NCBI RefSeq assembly: GCF_015461805.1
Contig: NZ_JACVZE010000005.1
Coordinates: 496,001 to 560,000 of the forward strand
Length of the DNA: 64,000 nt
Source: Pseudomonas pisciculturae
Lineage (GTDB): Bacteria; Pseudomonadota; Gammaproteobacteria; Pseudomonadales; Pseudomonadaceae
Direction: 5' to 3'
The notes beneath the pieces were generated by a model that did not search any database, had not been told where the DNA came from, and worked only from the letters and a program-made list of their open reading frames with translations. Shown here piece after piece: positions 45,427-53,612 of the stretch (its first letter is position 1; the number at the start of each line of letters is the position of its first letter). The position numbers were made by a program, and so were the translations under genes.

Positions 45427-46155
45427 TTATTGACAAAATTCGTTCATGCGCGCGTAAAACGTCCGATGGTATTCATACATCGCTTTTAACTTCGGAAATT
45501 GATCGAACAACGCCATGTCCAGCTGTTGTTTTTCTGGCAACCCAATACGATCGCTGTTCTCTGCCGCCACATGCCAACTTCGCCAGGTCTTCCACTGTTG
45601 TGGGCATTCGCGCTTCCAGGTCATGGCGTGGGGCAGAAATTCTATTTGCAAGTGCTCACACAATTTGCGAATGACGCGTTCCGGGTCTGCCGCAAGATCA
45701 TCCGCATTAATCACATACGGCACAGTGCCTGTGAGTTTGGTGACTACACAAAAAATCTCATACAAGGCTTTATGCCCAATGGCGTGCAGCGGCATATCGG
45801 GGTGCACACGATGATGGGAAATAATGCTGCTGGCCGGCTCGCGAATAATAAAAATGTTGTGCTGTTGCGCCAAAAACGCCACATCAACTTTCAAATCATC
45901 CAGGCAGTGGTAGCACATATCTTTATGAAAGACGTTAGTACGCTCCCTGGCTTTGATAAGTTGCTCTTTTATGCCGGTGTACGTCGTGGGCAAACTGTGG
46001 TCCCACTCATCGGAAGGAATCGCCGAATCTGCCGAAAACGCCATATGGGCGAACGGCTCGTGAAAGACCTCAAAGTCGCCGCGTTCGATAAATACGCGCT
46101 CCAACACCGTAGAGCGCGAGCGTGGGTGGGCCCACAACCCGACCATCTTGTTCAT
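45427..46155 (-). CDS. PAPS-dependent sulfotransferase
   Basis: A 242-residue sulfotransferase. The 5'-phosphosulfate loop AHPRSRSTVLER lies at 9-20; the 3'-phosphate segment is IIREPASSIISHHRVHPD. HEPFAH follows the first motif as in bacterial small-molecule sulfotransferases. The start ATG 46155 overlaps the transaldolase stop by 4 bases. Codons look more A+T-rich than in neighbours. With cysC in the same operon it should transfer sulfate to the cluster product. Confidence 0.85.
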   Translation of the reverse strand: MNKMVGLWAHPRSRSTVLERVFIERGDFEVFHEPFAHMAFSADSAIPSDEWDHSLPTTYTGIKEQLIKARERTNVFHKDMCYHCLDDLKVDVAFLAQQHNIFIIREPASSIISHHRVHPDMPLHAIGHKALYEIFCVVTKLTGTVPYVINADDLAADPERVIRKLCEHLQIEFLPHAMTWKRECPQQWKTWRSWHVAAENSDRIGLPEKQQLDMALFDQFPKLKAMYEYHRTFYARMNEFCQ

Positions 46156-47375
46156 GCGACCACCCCGTACTCGGCGGCCAGCAGGGCGTTGAGCGACACT
46201 GTGAAAGGCTTGGCCGCGGGGCATAATCGCACGCAGTAGTCGACCAGCCGTCGGTGTGCGCTGTTGGCTTCGTTGCAAGCGTTGAGAAACGCCTCGTGGT
46301 TGCCGAAGTCATAAGGTTCGATACTGCCTGGAAAGTAGGCATCGCAGAAATAGGCAATGCGCAGCAGTTTTGCGAAGGTCGCCGGCGGCGGTTGCAGCGG
46401 CTCGCTACCAGGCAATACCGGCTTGCCTCGGCTCTCGCGTTCGACCAGGAACTCCACCACGTCCGGCGTGAGCGTGTAGCAGGTGGTGCTCAGCCCGGTT
46501 TTTTCCAGGTGCCAACAATGCTTGTTACCGCGCTCGTCTACGTCAATTTTGATGCTGGACAGCAGCGTCTTGACCGGCACCGTCGAGGCCGCTACCACGG
46601 CCTGGACCTGCGTGTAGATCAGCAGTTCGGCCCAGCGCAGTTCCTCGGCCTCCAGCGCCAGGCCACGCTCGGCGGCTTGCACGGCGAACTCGGGCTGGCA
46701 GGCAAAGCGCCCGATCATGAAGGTGATTACGTATTTGCAGTGCCGGGTGCTAACACCGTTACTGCGCGCAGCCGCCAGGCCACGTTCGATGGCCTGGATG
46801 CCGGCCTGGAACTGCGAGACGGTGAAGCAGAAGGTGATATTCACCGAAATACCCTGAGCCGCCAGGCTTTCAACGGTCGCCAGCCCTTCTTGGCTGCCGG
46901 GCACCTTCACCATGACATTCGGCGCCAGTTGGTGCAGCTCAAGCCCTCGGGCCGTCATGCGCTCGGTGCAACGTACATCCACCGGGTCGACCTGGGCCGA
47001 AAACCAACCCTCACCCTGGCCCGACTGCACCCACAACGGCTGGAGCGCAGCAGCGCCTTCGGCGATGACGGCGTTGTAGAGTTTTTTGCGCAATGCCTGG
47101 GGCGACAGCCCGTCCAGATTGAAGCGCGAGGACCAATACTCACGCTTTTCAAGCACCGCCGCTGTCACCAGGCGCGGGTTAGTTGTAACGCTGCTGAAGC
47201 CAGTGTGCTGAGTGAAATTGTCGGGCATCAACTGCTCGATAGGCGCCGCCGCCGCCGGGTACTTGTCCAACAGATACTGTTTAAATGGCGCATACACGAT
47301 GGGTGATGAATCCCACCACACTTCTGAAGCGCGATCGTTGCGCTTAAGACGTTCCAAGTAACCGAATGTGCTCAC
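46152..47375 (-). CDS. Transaldolase-like enzyme
   Basis: A 407-residue protein of the transaldolase family. Seen are SSVTTNPRLV (61-70), the Schiff-base lysine K157 in NVMVKVPGS, and GISVNITFCFTVSQFQAG. The C-terminal part beyond about 310 is longer than in TalB (317 residues). A C-C bond forming or dihydroxyacetone transfer step on a sugar phosphate is likely. It lies 24 bases after the HAD gene. Confidence 0.82.
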   Translation of the reverse strand: MSTFGYLERLKRNDRASEVWWDSSPIVYAPFKQYLLDKYPAAAAPIEQLMPDNFTQHTGFSSVTTNPRLVTAAVLEKREYWSSRFNLDGLSPQALRKKLYNAVIAEGAAALQPLWVQSGQGEGWFSAQVDPVDVRCTERMTARGLELHQLAPNVMVKVPGSQEGLATVESLAAQGISVNITFCFTVSQFQAGIQAIERGLAAARSNGVSTRHCKYVITFMIGRFACQPEFAVQAAERGLALEAEELRWAELLIYTQVQAVVAASTVPVKTLLSSIKIDVDERGNKHCWHLEKTGLSTTCYTLTPDVVEFLVERESRGKPVLPGSEPLQPPPATFAKLLRIAYFCDAYFPGSIEPYDFGNHEAFLNACNEANSAHRRLVDYCVRLCPAAKPFTVSLNALLAAEYGVVA

Positions 47376-47399
47376 CCCATCTGCTCCCTGAATAATCGA

Positions 47400-48104
47400 T
47401 CAATTAATGATGGTTAATAATTCACGCATATCGGCAAACGGCAGTGCCCCGGCTTCGGCCAACTTCACATGCCGACTCACTGGGCCAAAACCCAACACGT
47501 TTATTTGGGCTGCGATTGCCGCCTGGATACCGGTAACACTGTCTTCAACAACCAGCGCGTCATGCACATCAACTTCGTAAGCCTGGCACGCTGTCAAAAA
47601 CACCAGAGGATCAGGCTTCCATCGCTCCAACTCATAACAACTGAATATTCGCCCTTCGAAATAAGGGAGCAAACCTGTCAGGCGCAAACAATGTTCGATC
47701 TTGTTACGCGGCGCACTGGAGGCCACGCAATAGGGCACTTGCAACTTTTCCAGCACCTCGAATATACCGTCAGTGGCTTTCAACTCATGTGTCAATGCGC
47801 TGAGTGCCTGCGCTCTAAACTCCTGTTCAAACTGGGCGGGCAGGCAAACGTTTAATAACTGCTCGGCCTCGCGCAAACACTCAGTAATCTTTCGCCCGCG
47901 AAAGTGCTCAATGAAACACTGCCCGTCCAGTGTTGTGTTGCCAGACGCATAACCATTTAGCAGGGATATCAATACCGACAGGGTGATCTCTTCGCTTTGG
48001 ACCAAGACACCGTCACAATCGAAAATAATTAACTTAGGCGCTCTTTGCAGTAAAGAGGCTGCCGCCTGTTCTGGTAGTTCCCCTATAGCTGCCGATTGAT
48101 ACAT
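47400..48104 (-). CDS. HAD-family sugar phosphatase / phosphoglucomutase-like
   Basis: A roughly 234-residue HAD subfamily IA protein, first gene of the operon. Motif I is FDCDGVLVQSEE (nucleophile and acid Asp), motif II CVASSAPRNK, motif III ERWKPDPLVFL, and motif IV VVEDSVTGIQAA. ATG 48104 has AAGAGA 6 bases upstream; ATG 48110 is an alternative. Likely dephosphorylates a sugar phosphate intermediate. Confidence 0.85.
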   Translation of the reverse strand: MYQSAAIGELPEQAAASLLQRAPKLIIFDCDGVLVQSEEITLSVLISLLNGYASGNTTLDGQCFIEHFRGRKITECLREAEQLLNVCLPAQFEQEFRAQALSALTHELKATDGIFEVLEKLQVPYCVASSAPRNKIEHCLRLTGLLPYFEGRIFSCYELERWKPDPLVFLTACQAYEVDVHDALVVEDSVTGIQAAIAAQINVLGFGPVSRHVKLAEAGALPFADMRELLTIIN

Positions 48105-48111
48105 GGGCATC

Positions 48112-48177
48112 TCTTATAGGTGACTCCGCGATGACTGCTGAACTACCAACGGAGTGGGTTGAGGTGTGCCTATAAGA
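48112..48177. promoter_or_regulatory. 9-base inverted repeat pair over the -10 and the start of the sulfo operon
   Basis: TCTTATAGG (48112-48120) and CCTATAAGA (48169-48177) are exact complements 48 bases apart. One overlaps the -10 element, the other the ribosome binding site of the HAD gene. An operator pair or a long-range RNA pairing is possible. Confidence 0.5.
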
Positions 48178-48200
48178 CACGCGGCCAAAAACCCTGTCAA
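48172..48200 (-). promoter_or_regulatory. Sigma70-like promoter of the sulfo-cluster operon
   Basis: On the minus strand a perfect -35 TTGACA (48200-48195) is followed after 17 bases by TCTTAT (48177-48172). This places the transcript start about 55 bases before the HAD gene. CGCTT-TT-AAGCG (48202-48213) is a dyad directly upstream of the -35. Confidence 0.7.
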
Positions 48201-48358
48201 ACGCTTTTAAGCGGTTTTTTAGTATCTTATGGTTATTTTTTATAGTTCTGTTATTCCATTTTTCACCATGGTTGTAGTCGCTAAATTCACGCCGGTGAAC
48301 TTCCGTTGCCCGTCATCAGTCAGCTGCTTGAACTCACGAATTCAAGGTCGGGTGGGCA

Positions 48359-49159
48359 ATGCGTATTTCGTTGGAGCGGCAAGTGGCACTGGTGACCGGT
48401 GCCAGTTCCGGAATCGGTGCCGGTGCGGCAATGGCTCTGGCTCGGGCCGGAGCAGCGGTAGTACTCAACTACAATTCCCAGGCCGCGCCAGCCGAAGCCT
48501 TGGCGGCGCAGATCAATGCCGAGGGTGGCCAGGCCATCGCCATAGGGGCTAACGTATCTAAAGAAGCTGATGTAGAACGCCTGTTCGCCCAGGCCCTCGA
48601 TGCCTTCGGCCACCTGGACATCCTTGTGGCCAATTCCGGCCTGCAAAAAGACGCCAACCTGGTGGACATGACCCTCGACGACTGGAACACCGTGATAGGC
48701 GTCAACCTCACTGGCCAGTTCCTCTGCGCCCGCGCCGCCGTGCGTATCTTTAATCGCCAAGGCGTGCGGGACGGCGTGTCACGGGCGGCAGGAAAAATCA
48801 TCCACATGAGCTCGGTGCACCAGCTCATCCCTTGGGCCGGGCATGTGAATTACGCAGCCTCCAAAGGCGGGGTGGAGATGTTGATGCGCACCCTCGCCCA
48901 GGAAGTCAGCGAGCAGCGCATCCGTATCAACGGGATTGCGCCGGGGGCAATCCGTACGGCAATCAACCGCGCCGCGACAGAGGGGGCGGCGCAAAAAGAG
49001 CTGTTGAAGCTGATCCCCTATGGCCGTGTCGGCGATGTGGAAGACGTGGCCAACGCCGTGGTGTTTCTCGCCAGCGACGCGTCGGACTATGTCGTCGGCA
49101 GCACCCTGTTTATTGATGGCGGCATGAGCCTTTATCCGGAGTTTCGTGGCAATGGTTGA
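48359..49159 (+). CDS. Glucose 1-dehydrogenase-like SDR
   Basis: A 266-residue classical SDR resembling glucose 1-dehydrogenases: TGASSGIGAGAAMALARAG, VANSGLQ, SSVHQLIPWAGHVNYAASKG with catalytic Ser, Tyr and Lys, and INGIAPGAIRTAIN. ATG 48359 with GGTGGG upstream. It overlaps the GH15 gene by 8 bases, so the two form a small carbohydrate operon. Confidence 0.85.
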   Translation: MRISLERQVALVTGASSGIGAGAAMALARAGAAVVLNYNSQAAPAEALAAQINAEGGQAIAIGANVSKEADVERLFAQALDAFGHLDILVANSGLQKDANLVDMTLDDWNTVIGVNLTGQFLCARAAVRIFNRQGVRDGVSRAAGKIIHMSSVHQLIPWAGHVNYAASKGGVEMLMRTLAQEVSEQRIRINGIAPGAIRTAINRAATEGAAQKELLKLIPYGRVGDVEDVANAVVFLASDASDYVVGSTLFIDGGMSLYPEFRGNG

Positions 49160-50978
49160 TTTGAAGAGTGAGCAACAAAGCCCAATCGATGCCCACGGCA
49201 TCATCGGCGATATGCGTAGTGCGGCACTGGTGAACGATAAAGGCAGCATCGACTTCTTTTGCTGGCCGGAATTCGACAGCCCCTCGATCTTCTGCTCGCT
49301 GCTGGACACACCCGACGCCGGGATTTTCCAACTCACCCCAGACCTGCCAAACGCCCGCCGCGAACAAATCTACCTGCCCGACACCAATGTGCTGCAAACC
49401 CGCTGGCTCAGTGATGACGCGGTGGTGGAGATCACCGACCTGCTCACCATCAGCGAAGAAATCGACGACCTGCCCTTGCTGATTCGTCGTGTGCGGGTGG
49501 TCAGCGGCAAAGCCGACATCCACCTGCGCTGCGCCGTGCGCCATGACTACGCGCGTACGGCCACCCACGCCACGCTCGACAGCGGCACTGCGTGCTTCAA
49601 CGCCGACGGCCAGCCCGGCCTGCGCTTGTCCGGCAGCCAGCCGCTGCACGTCGAAGACAACGCCGCAGTCGCCCGCTTTACGTTGAAGCAGGATGAAGGC
49701 GCCGAGTTCGTGCTGGGCGGTCAGGACGACGAGCGTGTAGACAGCCGCTGCACCGACTTGGCACTCGCCCATACCCTGAAGTTCTGGCGCGGCTGGATCG
49801 CGCAGTCAAACTACCGTGGGCGCTGGCGCGAAATGGTCAACCGCTCGGCCCTGGCCCTGAAGCTTTTGACCTCACGTAAACACGGCGCAATCATCGCCGC
49901 CGCCACCTTCGGCCTGCCGGAAACGCCCGGCGGCGAGCGCAATTGGGACTACCGCTACACCTGGATCCGCGATGCTTCGTTTACTGTCTACGCGTTTATG
50001 CGCTTGGGTTTCGTCGAAGAAGCCAACGCCTATATGCGCTGGCTCAAGGGCCGGGTCAGCGACTGCTGTGGGCAGCCGACCAAGATCAACATTCTCTACG
50101 GCATCGATGGCCGCCAGGAGCTGCCGGAAGCTGAACTCGAACACTTCGAAGGCCATGGCGGGGCCAAGCCCGTGCGCATCGGCAACGGAGCGTTCGATCA
50201 GATCCAGCTGGACATCTACGGCGAGCTGATGGACGCGGTTTACCTGGTCAACAAGTACGGCGAAGCCATCTCCCACGAAGGCTGGAAACACACCGTGGAA
50301 GTCGCCGACCAAGTGTGCGAGATCTGGAACACCGAGGATGTCGGCATCTGGGAAATGCGCGGCGAGCAGCATCACTTCCTGCATTCGCGGCTGATGTGCT
50401 GGGTGGCGTTGGACCGGGCAATTCGCCTGGCCTCCAAACGCTCGCTGCCGGCGCCATTCGCACGCTGGGACCAGACCCGCCAAGCGATCTACGCCGATAT
50501 CTGGAGCAACTTCTGGAACGAAGAGCGCGGCCACTTTGTGCAGCACACCGGCAGCACCGCCCTCGACGGCTCGATGCTGTTGATGCCGCTGGTGCGCTTC
50601 GTCGCCGCCACCGACCCGCGCTGGCTCTCGACCTTGGAAGCCATCCAGAAAAGCCTGGTGCGTGACGGCATGGTCTATCGCTACCGCAACGACGACAGCC
50701 AGATCGACGGCCTGCAAGGCACCGAAGGTGCGTTTACTGCCTGCTCGTTCTGGTACGTGGAATGCCTGGCCCGCGCCGGCCAAGTGGAAAAAGCCCACCT
50801 GGAATTCGAACAACTGCTGCGCTACGCCAACCCTCTGGGTTTGTACGCCGAAGAGTTCGACAGCCAGGCCCGCCACCTGGGCAACACGCCCCAGGCCTTG
50901 AGCCATTTGGCCCTGATCAGCGCGGCGACCTTCCTGGACCGCAAGCTCAGCGGGGAGAAGACGACCTGGCAGCCCTAG
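49152..50978 (+). CDS. Glycoside hydrolase family 15 (glucoamylase/trehalase-like)
   Basis: A 608-residue cytoplasmic enzyme without a signal peptide. The N-terminal beta-sandwich (IGDMRSAALVNDKGSIDFFC) precedes an (alpha/alpha)6 barrel with the GH15 substrate loop RNWDYRYTWIRDASF, an acidic cluster in VGIWEMRGEQHHF, and the base-carrying GTEGAFTACSFWYVE near the C terminus. Trehalose or alpha-glucans are the likely substrates. GTG 49146 is an alternative start. Confidence 0.87.
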   Translation: MVDLKSEQQSPIDAHGIIGDMRSAALVNDKGSIDFFCWPEFDSPSIFCSLLDTPDAGIFQLTPDLPNARREQIYLPDTNVLQTRWLSDDAVVEITDLLTISEEIDDLPLLIRRVRVVSGKADIHLRCAVRHDYARTATHATLDSGTACFNADGQPGLRLSGSQPLHVEDNAAVARFTLKQDEGAEFVLGGQDDERVDSRCTDLALAHTLKFWRGWIAQSNYRGRWREMVNRSALALKLLTSRKHGAIIAAATFGLPETPGGERNWDYRYTWIRDASFTVYAFMRLGFVEEANAYMRWLKGRVSDCCGQPTKINILYGIDGRQELPEAELEHFEGHGGAKPVRIGNGAFDQIQLDIYGELMDAVYLVNKYGEAISHEGWKHTVEVADQVCEIWNTEDVGIWEMRGEQHHFLHSRLMCWVALDRAIRLASKRSLPAPFARWDQTRQAIYADIWSNFWNEERGHFVQHTGSTALDGSMLLMPLVRFVAATDPRWLSTLEAIQKSLVRDGMVYRYRNDDSQIDGLQGTEGAFTACSFWYVECLARAGQVEKAHLEFEQLLRYANPLGLYAEEFDSQARHLGNTPQALSHLALISAATFLDRKLSGEKTTWQP

Positions 50979-51002
50979 GGCACAATCAGAGCGCAAGGCA
51001 AG

Positions 51003-51030
51003 CTGTGGCGAGCGAGCTTGCTCGCCACAG
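51003..51030. repeat. Perfect 11-pair REP hairpin
   Basis: CTGTGGCGAGC (51003-51013) and GCTCGCCACAG (51020-51030) pair fully around GAGCTT. It is of the same family as 11699-11727. Confidence 0.85.
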
Positions 51031-51054
51031 GTAATCGCCCCCCTTAGGAGCTCC

Positions 51055-51534
51055 ATGCGCCAGGTACTGCTGATCATCGATGTGCAACCCTCGTTCACCC
51101 CACCCGAATGGCTGGTAGACGGCATCAACACCCTGCTCGGCCGACTGCCCTCGGTAGCCACCGTGGAGCGCCATGACGAAAGCATCACCCCGTTCACCCG
51201 CCAACTGGGTTGGCAACCGGCGCCAAATGACCAAAGCCTGATCGCGGCGGATCGCATCTTTATCAAACATGGCTACGCGCCCACGCCCGAGACAGTCGCC
51301 TACCTCAAAAGCCTGGCGCCGGAGCGCGTGTTGGTGTGCGGCATCCAGACCGATACCTGTGTGCTGGCGGCGGGGTTTGCGTTGTTTGATGCGGGGCTGC
51401 AGCCGACCTTGATCAGTGATTTGACGGTGGGGTCGTCGCTGGATCGGTCGGGGCAGTTGGGAGTGGATCTGTGGCGGCATCACTTCGGCAAAGTGATTGC
51501 CCGTGATGATGTCTTCGCCACCGTCATGTCGTGA
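51055..51534 (+). CDS. Isochorismatase-family cysteine hydrolase
   Basis: A 159-residue member of the isochorismatase-like family. The catalytic Asp is in LLIIDVQPSF, and the Cys in CGIQTDTCVLAAGFALFDAG; a Lys follows from RIFIKHGY. It overlaps the GNAT gene by 4 bases. The substrate (nicotinamide, isochorismate or another amide/vinyl ether) is unknown. Confidence 0.85.
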   Translation: MRQVLLIIDVQPSFTPPEWLVDGINTLLGRLPSVATVERHDESITPFTRQLGWQPAPNDQSLIAADRIFIKHGYAPTPETVAYLKSLAPERVLVCGIQTDTCVLAAGFALFDAGLQPTLISDLTVGSSLDRSGQLGVDLWRHHFGKVIARDDVFATVMS

Positions 51535-52091
51535 ATAACTTCCCCACATTGCAAACCCAGCGCCTGCAACTGCGGGAGTTGGTGGCAAGCGACGCACCGC
51601 CATTATTCGCCATCTACAGTGATGCCGACAGCATGCGCTGGTTCGGAGCCGACCCGATGACCGACCTCGTCCAGGCACAGGCCTTGATCGAAACCTTCGC
51701 CCAATGGCGCACTCAACCCAACCCCGGTACACGCTGGGGGATCGAGCTTGAGGGAGCGTTGGTCGGCAGTTGCGGGCTGTTCAAGTGGAATCGTGGGTGG
51801 AATAGCTGCGCACTGGCCTTTGAACTGGCGCCTGGTGCGCGTGGCAAGGGTTTGATGGTCGAAGCGCTGCGCGCCATGCTCGATTGGGGTATCGCGCATA
51901 TGCAGCTGCATCGCGCAGAAGCACTGGTGCATCCGCACAACAACGCGTCGCTGAAAGTATTGGAACGCTTAGGTTTTAAATACGAGGGGACCTTGCGGGA
52001 AGCTGGATTCTGGGGTGGTCAGCGGCATGACTTGCATGTGTTGGGTTTGTTGACCCAGGAGTGGCCGAACAAGAAAAAGACGGGTATATAA
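51531..52091 (+). CDS. GNAT acetyltransferase, RimJ/RimL type
   Basis: A 186-residue acetyltransferase. LQTQRLQLRELVASDAPPLF is the typical N terminus and ELAPGARGKGLMVEALRAML holds the acetyl-CoA loop (G-x-x-G-K-G). The start is GTG 51531 overlapping the previous stop. Related proteins acetylate protein N termini or small amines. Confidence 0.85.
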   Translation: MNNFPTLQTQRLQLRELVASDAPPLFAIYSDADSMRWFGADPMTDLVQAQALIETFAQWRTQPNPGTRWGIELEGALVGSCGLFKWNRGWNSCALAFELAPGARGKGLMVEALRAMLDWGIAHMQLHRAEALVHPHNNASLKVLERLGFKYEGTLREAGFWGGQRHDLHVLGLLTQEWPNKKKTGI

Positions 52092-52135
52092 CGGTATCAA
52101 CCCAGTACGCCTCGCTTGATATTCAAGGAAAGAAT

Positions 52136-52525
52136 ATGACATCACGTATCCATCAAGACATCAGCACACCCCATCGCCCTGCGTTGAGCTGGCGTGATGG
52201 GTGGGATGGAGGCGATAAAGGTTTGATCAAGTGCTGGGAAGTCGGCCGAGAGCTCGCAACCAAACGACCTGATCTTGAACAAGCCTGTCTCAAAGGCGAG
52301 TTGCCCACGCTCGGCTGGAAAGGCGGTGTAAGCCGTAGTCTAAAAAAACTCGAAAAATTCGGTTCTCTGAACTACCTCGCACAATGGCAGGGCCTGCGGG
52401 GCGAAAACCTGGATATCGACCCTGCGCAAAACGTAGTGAAGACCTGCTCGCGCACAGGAATGATTGTCACGTTCACACCGGACAAGTCCCAATACATCAA
52501 TCAAACAACGGAAACAGATGAGTAA
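52136..52525 (+). CDS. Hypothetical protein paired with the TerB/BRCT gene
   Basis: A 129-residue soluble protein of no recognised family. Aromatic-rich start (LSWRDGWDGGDKGLIKCWEV), basic middle (GWKGGVSRSLKKLEKFG). ATG 52136 has AAGGA upstream. It ends 13 bases before the next gene, whose ribosome binding site overlaps its stop, so they are probably co-expressed. Confidence 0.65.
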   Translation: MTSRIHQDISTPHRPALSWRDGWDGGDKGLIKCWEVGRELATKRPDLEQACLKGELPTLGWKGGVSRSLKKLEKFGSLNYLAQWQGLRGENLDIDPAQNVVKTCSRTGMIVTFTPDKSQYINQTTETDE

Positions 52526-52538
52526 GGAGCACGGATGC

Positions 52539-53171
52539 ATGGTCGATCTTCATCAGGAATTCGAACGAAGCCAATTCTTCCATCAAGCTCGTATTGATCG
52601 GCGCTCTGCTGATGCATTGGTTGGAATTACTGCCGGACTAACTGCCGACGGGAAGATCAACCAACTGGAAGCTGATTTTCTCAAAAAATGGATAGAGACC
52701 CACCTGATACACCTTGAAGACCCGGTCGTTAACATTCTCTATCAACGCCTTGCCGACATGCTGAGCGATGGGGTATTGGATGAAGATGAGTCGGTGGAGT
52801 TGTTGGAAATACTCCATCAATTTTCAGGAATTCCAGTAGGAGCACCTCAACGTACAGCGAGTGTAACCAGCCTTCCTCTCAATGACCCAGCACCCCCACT
52901 CGATTGGCGAGATAAGGTGTTTCTCTTCACGGGCGTCATGGCTCTCGGTCCTCGCAAAGACTGTGAATTGCTGGTACTCGAACGAGGGGGAATGATAGGT
53001 AACTCGGTGAGCAAAAAAGTCCATTTTCTGGTCGTTGGCAGTGTTGGCAACGAGCAATGGCTTCACAGTTCATACGGCACCAAGATCAAAAAGGCCGTGG
53101 AGTTGCGAAACAGCGGTGTCCCCATTGCAATCATCAGTGAACGCCACTGGCAACAGGTGCTGTTCGGTTGA
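52539..53171 (+). CDS. TerB-like plus BRCT domain protein
   Basis: A 210-residue protein. Residues 20-95 read as a TerB-like helical domain (GLTADGKINQLEADFLKKW, LSDGVLDEDESVELLEIL); residues 125-208 as a BRCT domain (KVFLFTGVMALGPRKDCELL, GGMIGNSVSKKVHFLVVG, WQQVLF). BRCT domains bind DNA ends or phosphopeptides. ATG 52539 is set by AAGGAG; ATG 52518 is possible. Confidence 0.75.
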   Translation: MVDLHQEFERSQFFHQARIDRRSADALVGITAGLTADGKINQLEADFLKKWIETHLIHLEDPVVNILYQRLADMLSDGVLDEDESVELLEILHQFSGIPVGAPQRTASVTSLPLNDPAPPLDWRDKVFLFTGVMALGPRKDCELLVLERGGMIGNSVSKKVHFLVVGSVGNEQWLHSSYGTKIKKAVELRNSGVPIAIISERHWQQVLFG

Positions 53172-53530
53172 CTCCGATCATCTCAATCCTCATTCACGTC
53201 CCGGACTGGCGTGCGGCTACCGAGTGGTATGCCGCAGCCTTTCCGTTGGCCACGCGCATTCGTCATGACCCAGATGACTTTGGTCACCTGGATCTGGCAG
53301 GCATAGCCCTCGAGATAGTCAACGCCGATAGTAAGGTCGCGTCAGGAGCCGCTGGGTCAGTTGTGTACTGGGCTGTGCATGACGTGCTGCAGGCACTCCG
53401 GCGGTTTGAGGTACTGGGTGCGACGTTGTATCGCGGCCCGATGGAAATCGAGGGTGGCCATTGGATTTGTCAGGTGCGCGACCCCTGGGGAAATTGCATC
53501 GGGCTGCGGCAAACCGGCCCGGGCGAGTAA
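53168..53530 (+). CDS. Glyoxalase/VOC-family protein
   Basis: A 120-residue vicinal-oxygen-chelate fold protein (ISILIHVPDWRAATEWYAAA, DFGHLDLAGIALEI, WICQVRDPWGNCIGLRQ). The start is TTG 53168, overlapping the BRCT stop as TTGA. Function, possibly isomerase or resistance protein, is open. Confidence 0.75.
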   Translation: MTPIISILIHVPDWRAATEWYAAAFPLATRIRHDPDDFGHLDLAGIALEIVNADSKVASGAAGSVVYWAVHDVLQALRRFEVLGATLYRGPMEIEGGHWICQVRDPWGNCIGLRQTGPGE

Positions 53531-53612
53531 CCCCACTGCCACACATCCCCCCAAACCTTCACGGCAATCGGCTAGAGTTTCAACACCCCTGGCCAGCCGG
53601 TAATCGCCCACC

